A stretch of DNA of 33,226 bases from TMP-86 sp031394735 (GCA_031394735.1 JANMXI010000260.1:1-33226); one strand, 5' to 3'; shown: positions 15,401 through 24,572, counted from the first letter of the stretch. A program made the numbers and translations. Notes: a model not told the origin generated them from the letters alone.

Positions 15401-16468
15401 TCAACGAGTGCGGGCTATCGCGATCGCAGTCCCCAAGCCAATGACAGCCGTGGGCAGCCATCCGACCAGCGCCGGATTCAACGAAAACAGTTCGCCGCCG
15501 TTTTCGATGGTGCGATTGGCGAGAAAAAACGCCACGCCCAACATAACGCCGACCACCGTGCGCGTGCCGGCGCCGGTTGCCCGCAACGGGCCGAACACGA
15601 AGGGCAGCGACAACAGCGTGACGATGACAACGGCCACCATGCGCGCGATGCGCGACCAGAAGCCGATTTCGTAGGACGCCGTATTCAAATTATTGCGCCG
15701 CAGATGGTCAATATAAGTAGACAGCCCGCGCAAGGTGAGCAGGCTCGGATCCATCGCCGCCAGCCCGAGGAACTCCGGATTGATGCTCGAGTTCATCATG
15801 ATGGCGGATGCGTTGGTCGCGACGACGCGTTCAGCGCCGAAGCGCGAACTGGCGACGTTTTCCAATCGCCAGCGACCACGATCGGCGATGGATACACTTT
15901 GCGCGCGTTGCACCTGCGCCAGCCGATTGGCCGCCGCCAGTTCGAAGACGTAAACGCCGCCCAGCACCTGATCCATGTCGCCGGTCTGCACGCGCAGAAT
16001 CCGATTGCCGTCCTTGATCCACGCCCCCTGCCCGCCGGCAAAGCTCACGCCGGAAATTTTGGTGGCGGCCTTTTCTCGCGTGGCGTACTGCGACATGGAC
16101 GGCGCCACGAATTCGCCGATCCCGTACATGAACACGGCCAGCGTGAATCCGGCCAACGCCACCGGCCAGGCGACTCGCCAGATCGAGACGCCGGATGCGC
16201 GCGTGACGATCAGTTCACTGTTAGAGGCCAGATTGCCCATGCCCATCAATGCTCCGATCAGCGCACCGATTGGCAGCAGCTCAAAGGCCTGTTGCGGCAG
16301 ATTGAGCAAGGTGAAGACGAACGCGTCATTGGTGGAAAACCCACCGGCGGTGATATCGCTCTGCTGGCTGATGAACAAAAACAAGGCGCTGAGCGTCATC
16401 AGCACGGCCATCACCATCAGCGTGTAGAGGATCACGGTCCGGTACAGGTAGCGGTCGATGATGTTCAT
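15401..16468 (-). CDS. lptG: LPS export ABC transporter permease LptG
   Basis: 355 residues, the usual length. The ATG at 16468 (MNIIDRYLYRTVILYTLMVM) overlaps the lptF stop by 4 bases; the frame is open upstream, but that is inside lptF. LptG motifs are visible: the N-terminal IDRYL, the coupling-helix region LPIGALIGALMGMGNLASNSELIVTRASGVS, a periplasmic beta-jellyroll part (SFAGGQGAWIKDGNRILRV), and C-terminal helices including FWSRIARMVAVVIVTLLSLPFVFGPLR. Together with LptF and the LptB ATPase (encoded elsewhere) it extracts lipopolysaccharide from the inner membrane and passes it to LptC/LptA. It is followed by a coupled cysteine peptidase gene. Confidence 0.95.
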   Translation of the reverse strand: MNIIDRYLYRTVILYTLMVMAVLMTLSALFLFISQQSDITAGGFSTNDAFVFTLLNLPQQAFELLPIGALIGALMGMGNLASNSELIVTRASGVSIWRVAWPVALAGFTLAVFMYGIGEFVAPSMSQYATREKAATKISGVSFAGGQGAWIKDGNRILRVQTGDMDQVLGGVYVFELAAANRLAQVQRAQSVSIADRGRWRLENVASSRFGAERVVATNASAIMMNSSINPEFLGLAAMDPSLLTLRGLSTYIDHLRRNNLNTASYEIGFWSRIARMVAVVIVTLLSLPFVFGPLRATGAGTRTVVGVMLGVAFFLANRTIENGGELFSLNPALVGWLPTAVIGLGTAIAIARTR

Positions 16469-17559
16469 GCGGCATTGGCTCGGGCGTTGAGCCAGAATCG
16501 CGGCGGACTGTCCTTGAACGCCAGCAACAACCCGAGTGCCAGCGCCAACAGATGCACCCACCAGACGCCGATAAAGGGCGACAGCTCCCCCTTCTCCACC
16601 CAGATCTTGGCGGCGGTGAGCAGATTCGAATAGACGAAATACACCAGGATCGCGAATCCGACTCGCCCGTAGCGGCCCTGCCGCGGACGCAACCTGCTCA
16701 ACGGCACGGCGATGAGCGTCAGCACGATGGCCATCAGCGGCGTGGAGACGCGTGATTGTAGTTGTGCGATGTCGGCGGGTGCCGACGAGCCCCACAGGTC
16801 GCGCGTCGGCTTGGTGTCAGGATCTACTTTTCCCGCGATGGACGGTGGTGTGACCACCGGGATGCCATGTTCGCGGAATTCGATGACCCGAAAATCGGCG
16901 CGCCCGGGAATACCTTCATAGCGATGCCCGTTGTACAAGGTCACCACGTGAGTGAACTCGGTGGCGCCCGGCAAGTAGGTCGCAGTCTCCGCAAGCGCCA
17001 GTTCCATCTTGCCGTGGGTGTCGCGCTGCACGAACACATTGTGCAGCACCCCGCGGGCATCGACGCTCTCGGCATAAAACACCGCATCGCCGCGGCTGAA
17101 ACTGCGGAACCGTCCGGAATCCAGACTGCCGAACTGCGCATTGCGGATCGCCGACTGTTTCAGGCTCTGCGCATGCAGGTCGGCCAACGGCACCTGCACG
17201 AACGACAGCCAGGCCAGGCCAGCCGCAATCACCATCGCAAATCCCATCAAGGGCTTCAGCAAACGGACAGGGCCGTAGCCGCAGGCCTGCAGCGACGTGA
17301 TCTCGCTGTCGTGGTACAGGCGTCCCAGCGACAGCACGATGGCGAGCAACAGGCCCACCGGCACGACGATGGACAGGTTCATCACCGACCCGAGCATGAT
17401 CAATTCGGCCACGACATGCCGTCCGTATTGATTTTCGGTCGCCTGGCCCAGTACTCGCGAGAGCTGATTGGACAGGATGATCGCCACTAGCACGCCGGTG
17501 ACGGCGAGCCAGGCTTGCGCAACTTCGCGCAGTACATAGCGCTCGATGGTCCATTTCAT
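16465..17559 (-). CDS. lptF: LPS export ABC transporter permease LptF
   Basis: 364 residues starting at ATG 17559 (MKWTIERYVLREVAQAWLAV). The IERYVLRE start, the LIMLGSVMNLSIVVPVGLLLAIVLSLGRLYHDSEITSLQACG coupling region and the closing membrane helices (FAILVYFVYSNLLTAAKIWVEKG) are characteristic of LptF. It is the first gene of the minus-strand lptF-lptG-peptidase operon and partners LptG in the LptB2FG LPS extractor. It is divergent from pepA with a 90-base gap, the common gammaproteobacterial arrangement. No strong ribosome binding site is apparent before the ATG. Confidence 0.95.
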   Translation of the reverse strand: MKWTIERYVLREVAQAWLAVTGVLVAIILSNQLSRVLGQATENQYGRHVVAELIMLGSVMNLSIVVPVGLLLAIVLSLGRLYHDSEITSLQACGYGPVRLLKPLMGFAMVIAAGLAWLSFVQVPLADLHAQSLKQSAIRNAQFGSLDSGRFRSFSRGDAVFYAESVDARGVLHNVFVQRDTHGKMELALAETATYLPGATEFTHVVTLYNGHRYEGIPGRADFRVIEFREHGIPVVTPPSIAGKVDPDTKPTRDLWGSSAPADIAQLQSRVSTPLMAIVLTLIAVPLSRLRPRQGRYGRVGFAILVYFVYSNLLTAAKIWVEKGELSPFIGVWWVHLLALALGLLLAFKDSPPRFWLNARANAA

Positions 17560-17649
17560 GGTGGGAAGCTTAGAGCCTGAGGGATAATCGAGTAAACTGT
17601 CGCTTTGTACACGCGCGCAGCGCGCGAAACATCGCGGAGATTCGAGAAC
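17560..17649. promoter_or_regulatory. Divergent lptF/pepA intergenic region
   Basis: This 90-base gap must hold the promoters of both lptF (minus) and pepA (plus). GATAAT at 17583-17588 matches the plus-strand -10 consensus at 5 of 6 positions but lacks a recognisable -35. A GGAG ribosome binding site lies about 10 bases before the pepA ATG. No clear operator palindrome is seen. Confidence 0.4.
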
Positions 17650-19146
17650 ATGCAGTTTAACGCCATCGTGGACCCCAAGGCGCGAATCAAGAGCCAATGC
17701 GCGGTCATCGGTATTTATGAAAGTGGCGACCTGGGTGCTGCGGCCCGCCAGGTCGATGCGCAGACCAAAGGACGGCTGGCCGCACTGTGCGCCAACGGTG
17801 ACTTTGCCGCCAAGCTGGGCGACACCCTGCTGCTGCTGGACATTCCGGGCAAGATTGCGGACCGGGTTCTGCTCGTGGGACTCGGGTCGCGGGCCGGTTT
17901 CGGGCGCAAGCAATATCGCAAGGCCGTGCAAAGTGCCGCAGCCGCCCTGTCAAAGACCGGCGCTGCCGAGGCCACCGTGTATCTGCCCTTGGAAAGCGTC
18001 GCCGACCTCGACATCCACTATCGCTGCCGCATCGTCGCGGAGCTGTTCTGCTCGCATGCGTACAAGATCCCCGACTTGAAAACGCCCGCCAAACCCAAAC
18101 CGCCGCGCTTGACGTCGGTGCAGACGGCGCTCGCCGATGCTCGCGCACCCAAGAGTGCGGCATCGGGACTACACGCCGGCAATGCGCTGGGCAATGGCAT
18201 GGCGCTGGCCCGCGATCTGGCGAATCTGCCGCCCAATATCTGCACCCCGCGCTACCTCGCCTCGCGCGCGCAGCAACTGGCCAAGGAATGGCCGAGCATC
18301 AGCACGAAGATTCACGATGAAGATGCGATCAAAGCCTTGAAGATGGGCGCCTTCCTGGCGGTGACGCAGGGCTCCGAAGAGCCGCCGCGGCTGATCGTCT
18401 GCGAATACCACGGCGCCCGCAAAGCGATGGCGCCGGTGTGTCTGGTCGGCAAGGGCATCACCTTCGACTCGGGCGGCATCTCGCTGAAAGACCCGCCCGG
18501 CATGGACGAAATGAAGTTCGACATGAGCGGCGCCGCGGCGGTGCTCGGCGCCCTGCGCACGATTGCCGAGCTCGAACTGCCGATCAATGTGGTGGTCATC
18601 GTGGCAGCCTGCGAGAACATGCCCAGCGGACGCGCCATCAAGCCCTCCGACATCGTCACCACCATGTCGGGACAAAGCGTCGAAATCTTGAATACCGATG
18701 CCGAGGGGCGCCTCATCCTGTGCGATGCGTTGACCTACAGCCGGCGCTTCAAGCCCGCAGCCGTGGTGGACGTGGCGACATTGACCGGCGCCTGCATCGT
18801 CGCGCTGGGCAATCAGATCTCCGGCCTCATGAGCAATGATGAGCCGTTGGCGCATGAACTGGAAGCCGCCGGCCTGCGCGCGGACGATCGCGCCTGGCGC
18901 ATGCCCATCGGCGACGAATACGTCGATCAGCTGAAGAGCAATTTCGCCGACATCGCCAATGTCGGCGGACGCGAAGGCGGTGCGTGCACGGCAGCGTCCT
19001 TCCTGTCCAAATTTGCCAAGGACCTACACTGGGCGCATCTGGACGTGGCAGGCACGGCTTGGTTGGGTGGCGCTCAAAAAGGCAGCACCGGCCGTCCCGT
19101 GCCGTTGCTGGTGGATTTTCTGATTCACCGCGCGCGCGGCAAATGA
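17650..19146 (+). CDS. pepA: Leucyl aminopeptidase (M17 family)
   Basis: 498 residues, the normal length for PepA. I use the ATG at 17650, preceded by GGAG; the frame is open back to 17605 but without a better start. The catalytic C-terminal domain shows GKGITFDSGGISLKDPPGMDE with metal-binding Lys and Asp, DMSGAAAVLGAL, and the M17 signature NTDAEGRL at 348-355 with metal ligands Asp350 and Glu352. It is a two-metal cytosolic aminopeptidase removing N-terminal residues. In enteric bacteria PepA also binds DNA and acts in Xer recombination and carAB control; whether this one does is not visible. The stop overlaps holC by 4 bases. Confidence 0.96.
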   Translation: MQFNAIVDPKARIKSQCAVIGIYESGDLGAAARQVDAQTKGRLAALCANGDFAAKLGDTLLLLDIPGKIADRVLLVGLGSRAGFGRKQYRKAVQSAAAALSKTGAAEATVYLPLESVADLDIHYRCRIVAELFCSHAYKIPDLKTPAKPKPPRLTSVQTALADARAPKSAASGLHAGNALGNGMALARDLANLPPNICTPRYLASRAQQLAKEWPSISTKIHDEDAIKALKMGAFLAVTQGSEEPPRLIVCEYHGARKAMAPVCLVGKGITFDSGGISLKDPPGMDEMKFDMSGAAAVLGALRTIAELELPINVVVIVAACENMPSGRAIKPSDIVTTMSGQSVEILNTDAEGRLILCDALTYSRRFKPAAVVDVATLTGACIVALGNQISGLMSNDEPLAHELEAAGLRADDRAWRMPIGDEYVDQLKSNFADIANVGGREGGACTAASFLSKFAKDLHWAHLDVAGTAWLGGAQKGSTGRPVPLLVDFLIHRARGK

Positions 19147-19583
19147 CCGAGCGGGTCGACTTCTACGTGCTGAAGCGCGCCGATTCGAAGGCGCGCAATC
19201 TGTTCGCCTGCAGGCTCGCCGAGAAGGCGTACCTGAAGCAGTATCAGGTGCTGATGCTGACCGGCGATGAATCCCAGGCACGCGAACTCGACGACCTGCT
19301 GTGGACCTTCAACGACGACTCGTTCGTGCCGCATGCCGTGTGTCGCAGCGGCGAATCGGCGGATCCGGCAACGCCGGTTTGCGTAGGCTGGGATCCCGCG
19401 GTTGCGATACGGCCGGACCTGGTGCTGAACATGGCGGGCTGCGCACCGGATTCGCTGCAACGATTTGCGCGCATCGCCGAAATCATCGATGCCGACGAAG
19501 AGCGCAAGCGCCTCGGTCGCGACCGCTTCAAGACCTATCGCGACGCTAAAATTACCTTGGAAACGCATCAGCTCGACGAATGA
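19143..19583 (+). CDS. holC: DNA polymerase III chi subunit
   Basis: 146 residues, the usual length for HolC. MTERVDFYVLKRADSKARNLFACRLAEKAYLKQYQVLM is the typical beginning (family pattern ..FY.L......... .CrL..KAy..g..V.v), followed by LDDLLWTFNDDSFVPHAV and the conserved VLNMAG near residue 100. Chi joins the clamp-loader psi subunit to single-strand binding protein. The ATG overlaps the pepA stop by 4 bases, and the next small gene overlaps its stop by 4 bases. The order pepA-holC-valS is conserved in gammaproteobacteria, which supports the call. Confidence 0.93.
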   Translation: MTERVDFYVLKRADSKARNLFACRLAEKAYLKQYQVLMLTGDESQARELDDLLWTFNDDSFVPHAVCRSGESADPATPVCVGWDPAVAIRPDLVLNMAGCAPDSLQRFARIAEIIDADEERKRLGRDRFKTYRDAKITLETHQLDE

Positions 19584-19864
19584 CCATGCCCCCCCACGAC
19601 CCGCGCGACATCCCGGTGCTGACCGAGGCCATCGATAGCGGCGGCGCCGATGCCGCCCGTTTGAATTTGCAGGCGGCGCAATTGGCGATCGTCACGGAGA
19701 CCTTGAAAGTCGCCGATGCCCTGCTGCATCAGGCCGCCAAGGACATGGAAGCCAGCTTGTTCGAACGCGTCTATGACCGGCTGCGCGCGCAGCTTCCGGA
19801 CATCGTGGAGCGCATCCTGCAGGAGCAGCTCGGCACAACAGGAACTGACAAACCCAAGACCTGA
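19580..19864 (+). CDS. Small protein with N-terminal IPVLTE motif
   Basis: 94 residues, coupled to holC by a 4-base overlap. DIPVLTEAID lies near the N-terminus (residues 10-19), then a short low-complexity stretch and one or two amphipathic helices to the C-terminus (FERVYDRLRAQLPDIVERILQEQL). The IPVLTE/D motif recalls the N-terminus of proteobacterial DUF2486-type proteins, also of unknown function; I am not certain it belongs to that family. There is no signal peptide or membrane segment. The short linear motif followed by a helix would suit a protein-binding adaptor, and the position between holC and valS hints at a replication link, but this is inference. Confidence 0.75.
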   Translation: MTMPPHDPRDIPVLTEAIDSGGADAARLNLQAAQLAIVTETLKVADALLHQAAKDMEASLFERVYDRLRAQLPDIVERILQEQLGTTGTDKPKT

Positions 19865-19928
19865 TTGCCGCCGCTGCGTGTGGACGGAGTCGCGTCTTTC
19901 GCCCATTCGGCACGATAAGCGAAACCGC

Positions 19929-19934
19929 TATACT
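19929..19934 (+). promoter_or_regulatory. -10 box before valS, possibly leaderless
   Basis: TATACT matches the -10 consensus at 5 of 6 positions and ends 8 bases before the valS ATG at 19943. The -35 region is weak (TTCGGC at 17-base spacing). There is no Shine-Dalgarno in the 8-base gap or immediately upstream. The 78-base gap after the preceding gene makes a separate valS promoter reasonable. Confidence 0.45.
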
Positions 19935-19942
19935 GCCCGGCA

Positions 19943-22711
19943 ATGGACAAATCATTCTCTCCCGCTGACATCGAGCAGCGTATTTACGCAAATTGGGAAG
20001 CCCTCGGCGCCTTTGCACCCAGCGGGCAGGGCAAACCCTATGCCATCGTCATTCCGCCGCCGAATGTAACCGGCACGTTGCACATGGGCCACGCGTTCCA
20101 GGACACCATCATGGACGCCCTGACCCGATATCACCGCATGCGCGGCTTCGACACGCTGTGGCAACCGGGCATGGACCATGCCGGCATCGCCACGCAAATG
20201 GTGGTGGAGCGGCAGTTGAACGCCGCGGGAACCAGCCGGCTGGACCTGGGTCGCGACGCCTTCATTGACCGTGTGTGGCAATGGAAAGCGCAATCCGGCG
20301 GACTGATCGCCAACCAACTGCGCCGCCTCGGCGCCTCCGTGGACTGGAGCCGCGACCGCTTTACCATGGACCCGGAGCTGTCGCGCGCGGTGACGGAAGT
20401 TTTCGTGCGCCTGTACCGCGAGGGGCTGATCTACCGCGGCAAGCGACTGGTGAACTGGGACCCGGTTTTGAAAACCGCCCTGTCGGACCTGGAAGTGGCC
20501 TCGCAGGAGGAAGCGGGCAGCCTGTGGCACCTGCGCTATCCGCTGGCCGACGGCAGTGGTTCACTCATCGTCGCCACGACACGGCCCGAAACGATGTTGG
20601 GCGACACGGCGGTGGCCGTTCATCCTGACGACGAGCGCTACCGCGGCTGGGTTGGACGCATGTTGCGTCTGCCGTTGACGAATCGCGAGATTCCCATCAT
20701 CGCCGACGAGTACGTCGACCCGGCGTTCGGCAGTGGCTGCGTGAAGATCACGCCCGCGCACGACTTTAACGACTATGACATCGGCCAGCGTCACCAACTA
20801 CCGATGATCAACATCTTCACGCTGGACGCAAAACTTAACGACGAGGTCCCGGAGGCCTATCGCGGCATGGACCGCTTCGATGCGCGCAAACGCGTCCTGG
20901 AGGACCTGCAAAGCGCCGGATTTCTGGAGCGCACCGAAGACCACAAGCTGATGGTGCCGCGCGGCGATCGCACCGGCGTGGTGCTCGAACCGCTGCTCAC
21001 CGATCAATGGTTCGTGAAGATCCAGCCGTTGGCCGATCCGGCGATCCGCGCGGTCGAAGACGGACGCATCCGTTTCGTGCCGGAGAACTGGTCCAAGGTG
21101 TACTTCGACTGGATGCACAAGATCAAGGACTGGTGCATCAGCCGGCAACTGTGGTGGGGCCACCGGATCCCCGCCTGGTATGACGAGTCGGGAAACCAGT
21201 ATGTGGGTGTGGACGAGGCCGATGCGCGCCGCGCACATCAACTGCCTGCAGAGTTGCCGCTGCGGCAGGATGAGGACGTGCTGGACACCTGGTTCTCCTC
21301 GGCGCTGTGGCCGTTTTCCACGCAAGGCTGGCCGGCGGACACGCGCGACCTACGCACCTATTACCCCACCTCGGTACTGGTGACGGGCTTCGACATCATT
21401 TTCTTCTGGGTCGCGCGGATGATCATGATGGGACTGAAGTTCAGCGGCGATGTGCCGTTTCGCGAAGTCTACGTCCACGGCCTGATCCGCGATCACGATG
21501 GACAGAAAATGTCCAAGTCCAAAGGCAATGTCATCGATCCGCTCGATATTGTCGATGGCATCACGCTCGACGGGCTGCTCGCGAAGCGCACCACCGGCCT
21601 GATGCAACCGCAGATGAAGTCGGCCATCGAAAAGGCGACACGCAAGCAGTTCCCGCACGGAATCACGGCGTTCGGAACCGATGCACTGCGGCTCACCTTT
21701 GCTTCTCTCGCCACCCAGAGCCGCGATCTGCGCTTCGACATGGCGCGTGTGGACGGCTATCGCAATTTTTGCAACAAGCTGTGGAATGCGGCGCGTTACG
21801 TCCTGATGAATGTGGAAGGTCAGGATGTCGCGCACGGCGGCGTCGAGTACAGTCTTGCGGATCGATGGATTCAATCGCAGTTGGCGGATGCCTTGCGACG
21901 CGTCGACAGCGGCTTCGCAGACTATCGGTTGGATACGGTGGCGAGCGCGTTGTACGAATTCACCTGGAACGATTTTTGCGACTGGTACGTGGAACTCTCC
22001 AAGGCCGCGCTGCAATCGCCGACCGCCTCGGACGCAGCCAAGCGAGGCGCCCGCCTCACGTTGCTGCGCACGCTGGAGACCTTGCTGCGCGCCTTGCACC
22101 CACTCGCCCCGTTCATCACCGAAGAACTCTGGCAGCTCGTGGCACCGGCCGCCGGTCGCGCCGGCGCCACCATTATGAGGGCGCCGTTCCCGGCCGCCGA
22201 GAGCCCGCACCGCGACGACGCTGCCTTCCACGACATGCGCTGGGTCATGGATTTCATTCTCGGCGTGCGCCAGATCCGCGGCGAGATGGATATCGCGCCG
22301 TCGAAAAAGATCGCGGTGCTGCTGCAGAATGCCGGCGCCGACGATGAGAAGCGACTGGCGGCACACGGCGCGTATCTCACACGCCTGGCCGGCGTCAATC
22401 CGCCGAGAATTCTGCCGCCCGGAGAAGCCGCACCAATCGCGGCGATCGCGCTGGTGGGAACGCTCGAAATTCTGGTGCCAATGGCCGGCCTGATCGATCC
22501 GGTGGCAGAACTCGACCGTTTGAGCAAGCGCCGCCTGAAGAACGAAGCGGAGTTGAAGAAATTCGACGCCAAACTCGGCAATGCCGAATTCGTCGCCAAT
22601 GCACCGGTCGAAGTTGTGGTCAAGGATCAGGCGCGCGCCGCTGAATTGCGCACGGAGATTGCACAGATTCAGGCTCAATACGCACGCGTCGAGGCGCTGC
22701 GCGCGCAATGA
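19943..22711 (+). CDS. valS: Valyl-tRNA synthetase
   Basis: 922 residues, a complete class Ia synthetase that charges tRNA-Val. The HIGH motif is HMGH (47-50) within PPPNVTGTLHMGHAFQD, and the KMSKS motif is at 522-526 (GQKMSKSKGNVIDPLD). The connective-peptide editing domain carries TTRPETMLGDTAVAVHPDD and the GSGCVKITPAHDFNDYDIGQRH block. The anticodon-binding domain contains WNDFCDWYVELSK. The C-terminal coiled coil unique to ValS covers about residues 855-922 (LDRLSKRRLKNEAELKKFDA). Its stop overlaps the MoxR gene by 4 bases, so three envelope genes are coupled to it. Confidence 0.97.
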   Translation: MDKSFSPADIEQRIYANWEALGAFAPSGQGKPYAIVIPPPNVTGTLHMGHAFQDTIMDALTRYHRMRGFDTLWQPGMDHAGIATQMVVERQLNAAGTSRLDLGRDAFIDRVWQWKAQSGGLIANQLRRLGASVDWSRDRFTMDPELSRAVTEVFVRLYREGLIYRGKRLVNWDPVLKTALSDLEVASQEEAGSLWHLRYPLADGSGSLIVATTRPETMLGDTAVAVHPDDERYRGWVGRMLRLPLTNREIPIIADEYVDPAFGSGCVKITPAHDFNDYDIGQRHQLPMINIFTLDAKLNDEVPEAYRGMDRFDARKRVLEDLQSAGFLERTEDHKLMVPRGDRTGVVLEPLLTDQWFVKIQPLADPAIRAVEDGRIRFVPENWSKVYFDWMHKIKDWCISRQLWWGHRIPAWYDESGNQYVGVDEADARRAHQLPAELPLRQDEDVLDTWFSSALWPFSTQGWPADTRDLRTYYPTSVLVTGFDIIFFWVARMIMMGLKFSGDVPFREVYVHGLIRDHDGQKMSKSKGNVIDPLDIVDGITLDGLLAKRTTGLMQPQMKSAIEKATRKQFPHGITAFGTDALRLTFASLATQSRDLRFDMARVDGYRNFCNKLWNAARYVLMNVEGQDVAHGGVEYSLADRWIQSQLADALRRVDSGFADYRLDTVASALYEFTWNDFCDWYVELSKAALQSPTASDAAKRGARLTLLRTLETLLRALHPLAPFITEELWQLVAPAAGRAGATIMRAPFPAAESPHRDDAAFHDMRWVMDFILGVRQIRGEMDIAPSKKIAVLLQNAGADDEKRLAAHGAYLTRLAGVNPPRILPPGEAAPIAAIALVGTLEILVPMAGLIDPVAELDRLSKRRLKNEAELKKFDAKLGNAEFVANAPVEVVVKDQARAAELRTEIAQIQAQYARVEALRAQ

Positions 22712-23619
22712 CCGCCGCCCAACAGGACATCCGGGCGGTGTTGGATAAGATCGGCGCCATCGTGCTCGGCAAGGAGCAACAGATCCGGCTGTGCCTGAGT
22801 TGCCTGCTGGCACGCGGTCACCTCTTGATCGAAGACATCCCCGGCGTCGGCAAGACGACACTGGCACATACGCTGGCAAAATCGCTCGACTTGAGCTTCC
22901 AGCGCATTCAATTCACCAGCGACCTGCTGCCCGCCGATGTCATCGGCGTGTCGATTTTCGAACGCGACTCGGGGCAGTTCCGCTTTCAGCGCGGTCCGAT
23001 TTTTGCGCAGCTGGTGCTCGCGGATGAGATCAATCGAGCACCGCCGAAAGCGCAGAGCGCGCTGCTCGAGGCCATGGAAGAACAGCAGATCACCATCGAT
23101 GCGAACACCTTCGAGCTGCCCGATCCGTTCTTCGTGGTGGCCACACAGAATCCACAGGACCAGGCCGGCACCTTTCCGCTGCCCGAATCGCAGCTCGACC
23201 GCTTCCTGATGCGTGTACACCTGGGGTTTCCAAGCGAGGCGGTCGAGCGCGAACTGCTCAGCGGCGTCGACCGCCGCGACCTGCTGCAGACCCTGCAGCC
23301 GGGAATGGATGCCGTGCGGTTGATCAGTCTGCAACAAGGCGTGCAGGCCGTCCATGTCTCGTCGGCCTTGCTCGATTACGTGCAGGCATTGGTGGCCTAC
23401 ACGCGCCGTCCCAATGGATTCAAGCAGGGTCTGTCGCCACGGGCGGCGATCGGACTGCTGCGCGCGGCACGCGCCTGGGCACTGCTGGATGGCCGCGATG
23501 CCGTGCTGCCTGACGATGTGCGCGCCGTGCTCGATGCGGTGGTGGAACACCGCATTGGGCCGCGCCAGGACGGCACGCGCGTCAGCACGCTGCTGCTCGA
23601 GGCCGTAGCAATCCCTTGA
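22708..23619 (+). CDS. MoxR family AAA+ ATPase
   Basis: 303 residues. Walker A is PGVGKTT (45-51), Walker B is LVLADEINRAPPKAQSALLEAMEE, and sensor 1 is FFVVATQNPQDQAGTFPLPESQLDRF, all typical of the MRP/MoxR branch. MoxR ATPases act as chaperones that often assemble or activate partner complexes and frequently neighbour DUF58 and von Willebrand-type genes. Here the DUF58 gene follows with the stop TGA and start ATG sharing one base, then a TgpA-like transglutaminase. No VWA protein gene is present in this window. The gene overlaps valS by 4 bases. Confidence 0.93.
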   Translation: MTAAQQDIRAVLDKIGAIVLGKEQQIRLCLSCLLARGHLLIEDIPGVGKTTLAHTLAKSLDLSFQRIQFTSDLLPADVIGVSIFERDSGQFRFQRGPIFAQLVLADEINRAPPKAQSALLEAMEEQQITIDANTFELPDPFFVVATQNPQDQAGTFPLPESQLDRFLMRVHLGFPSEAVERELLSGVDRRDLLQTLQPGMDAVRLISLQQGVQAVHVSSALLDYVQALVAYTRRPNGFKQGLSPRAAIGLLRAARAWALLDGRDAVLPDDVRAVLDAVVEHRIGPRQDGTRVSTLLLEAVAIP

Positions 23620-24572
23620 TGCGTATCGGGCAGGCGTTCTCACGACGACTGCGCACCTGGGCTGCCCGCCGCCATGGTCCGGACTCCTTGCCGCACACCG
23701 TACCGCGACGGCGCATATATATCCTGCCCACGCGATTCGGACTGACGGTTGCGGCGCTGCTGGTCGCGATGCTGATCGCGGGCCTCAACTACGGCAGCAA
23801 TCTGGCCTTGGGGTTTGCGTTCCTGATGGCTAGCCTCGTCATCGTCGCCATGCACCATTGCCATCGCAATCTGCTGCAGATCAGCGTGGATGCGCAACCC
23901 ACCGCAGATGGTTTCGAAGGCGAGCACGCAGCGGTGAATTTTCATATCGACAACGCCGCCAATTTCGACCGCTATGACCTGGAGATTCACTGTCACGACG
24001 CGGCGCCGCTCATCTTCGGCGTACCGCGCCGCTCCACGGTGACCCATCAATCGCGCCTGCCCTGTGCATCACGGGGCGTGGTGGGAATTCCGCAATGGGA
24101 ACTACGGACCCGCCACCCCTTCGGCTGGTTTCGCGCCTGGACCTATGTGCAGGCGCCGCTCACCGTATTTGTGGCGCCGGCGCCGCGCGGCGATCGGGAC
24201 GTATCGGCCAGTGGGGATTCAGGTGCCGATCAACTCAGCCGCGTGCAGACGGGCGATGAGGAGTTCGCCGGTCTGCGCGCTTCTCGCCCGGGCGATCCGC
24301 TGAAGCATATGGCGTGGAAGGTGATCGCGCGCGGCCAGGAGCCGGCCGTCCGGCAGTATTCGACTCCCGCCGCGCGCGCCGACTGGCTCGACTACGCGGC
24401 GCTGCCCGGCCTCGATGCGCCCGCGCGACTGCGGCAACTGTGTCGCTGGATCGTGGACCGGGATGCGCGCGGCCTGCCGTATGGCCTGCGGCTCCCCGGA
24501 CTCTCGATCGCGCCCGCCACCGGCCTTGCGCATCGACGCCTCTGTCTGCGGGCGCTGGCGGCATTCAAATGA
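23619..24572 (+). CDS. DUF58 domain protein
   Basis: 317 residues starting at the ATG at 23619 (an adjacent TTG at 23616 is possible but less likely). Two membrane segments lie near residues 33-52 and 55-75 (FGLTVAALLVAMLIAGLNYG, then LALGFAFLMASLVIVAM). The soluble part contains the DUF58 signature region LRASRPGDPLKHMAWKVIARG, equivalent to the R.Y..GD..R.I.W motif. DUF58 proteins are membrane-anchored and almost always encoded next to MoxR; their role is unresolved. Its stop overlaps the transglutaminase start by 4 bases, so all three probably form one complex or pathway at the envelope. Confidence 0.88.
   Translation: MRIGQAFSRRLRTWAARRHGPDSLPHTVPRRRIYILPTRFGLTVAALLVAMLIAGLNYGSNLALGFAFLMASLVIVAMHHCHRNLLQISVDAQPTADGFEGEHAAVNFHIDNAANFDRYDLEIHCHDAAPLIFGVPRRSTVTHQSRLPCASRGVVGIPQWELRTRHPFGWFRAWTYVQAPLTVFVAPAPRGDRDVSASGDSGADQLSRVQTGDEEFAGLRASRPGDPLKHMAWKVIARGQEPAVRQYSTPAARADWLDYAALPGLDAPARLRQLCRWIVDRDARGLPYGLRLPGLSIAPATGLAHRRLCLRALAAFK

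Noticed and set aside
15266..16633. 455-codon plus-strand frame opposite lptG
   Set aside because: The translation is rich in Arg, His, Gln and Gly without a recognisable fold, and the opposite strand carries lptG with clear motifs.
17583..17588. GATAAT as the pepA promoter
   Set aside because: A 5/6 -10 match but no -35 at any acceptable spacing, so I note it only as part of the intergenic region.
21350..22879. Long minus-strand open frame (509 codons) opposite valS
   Set aside because: It has no family-like motifs and lies opposite a certain valS gene. Such open antisense frames are expected from GC-rich codon bias.
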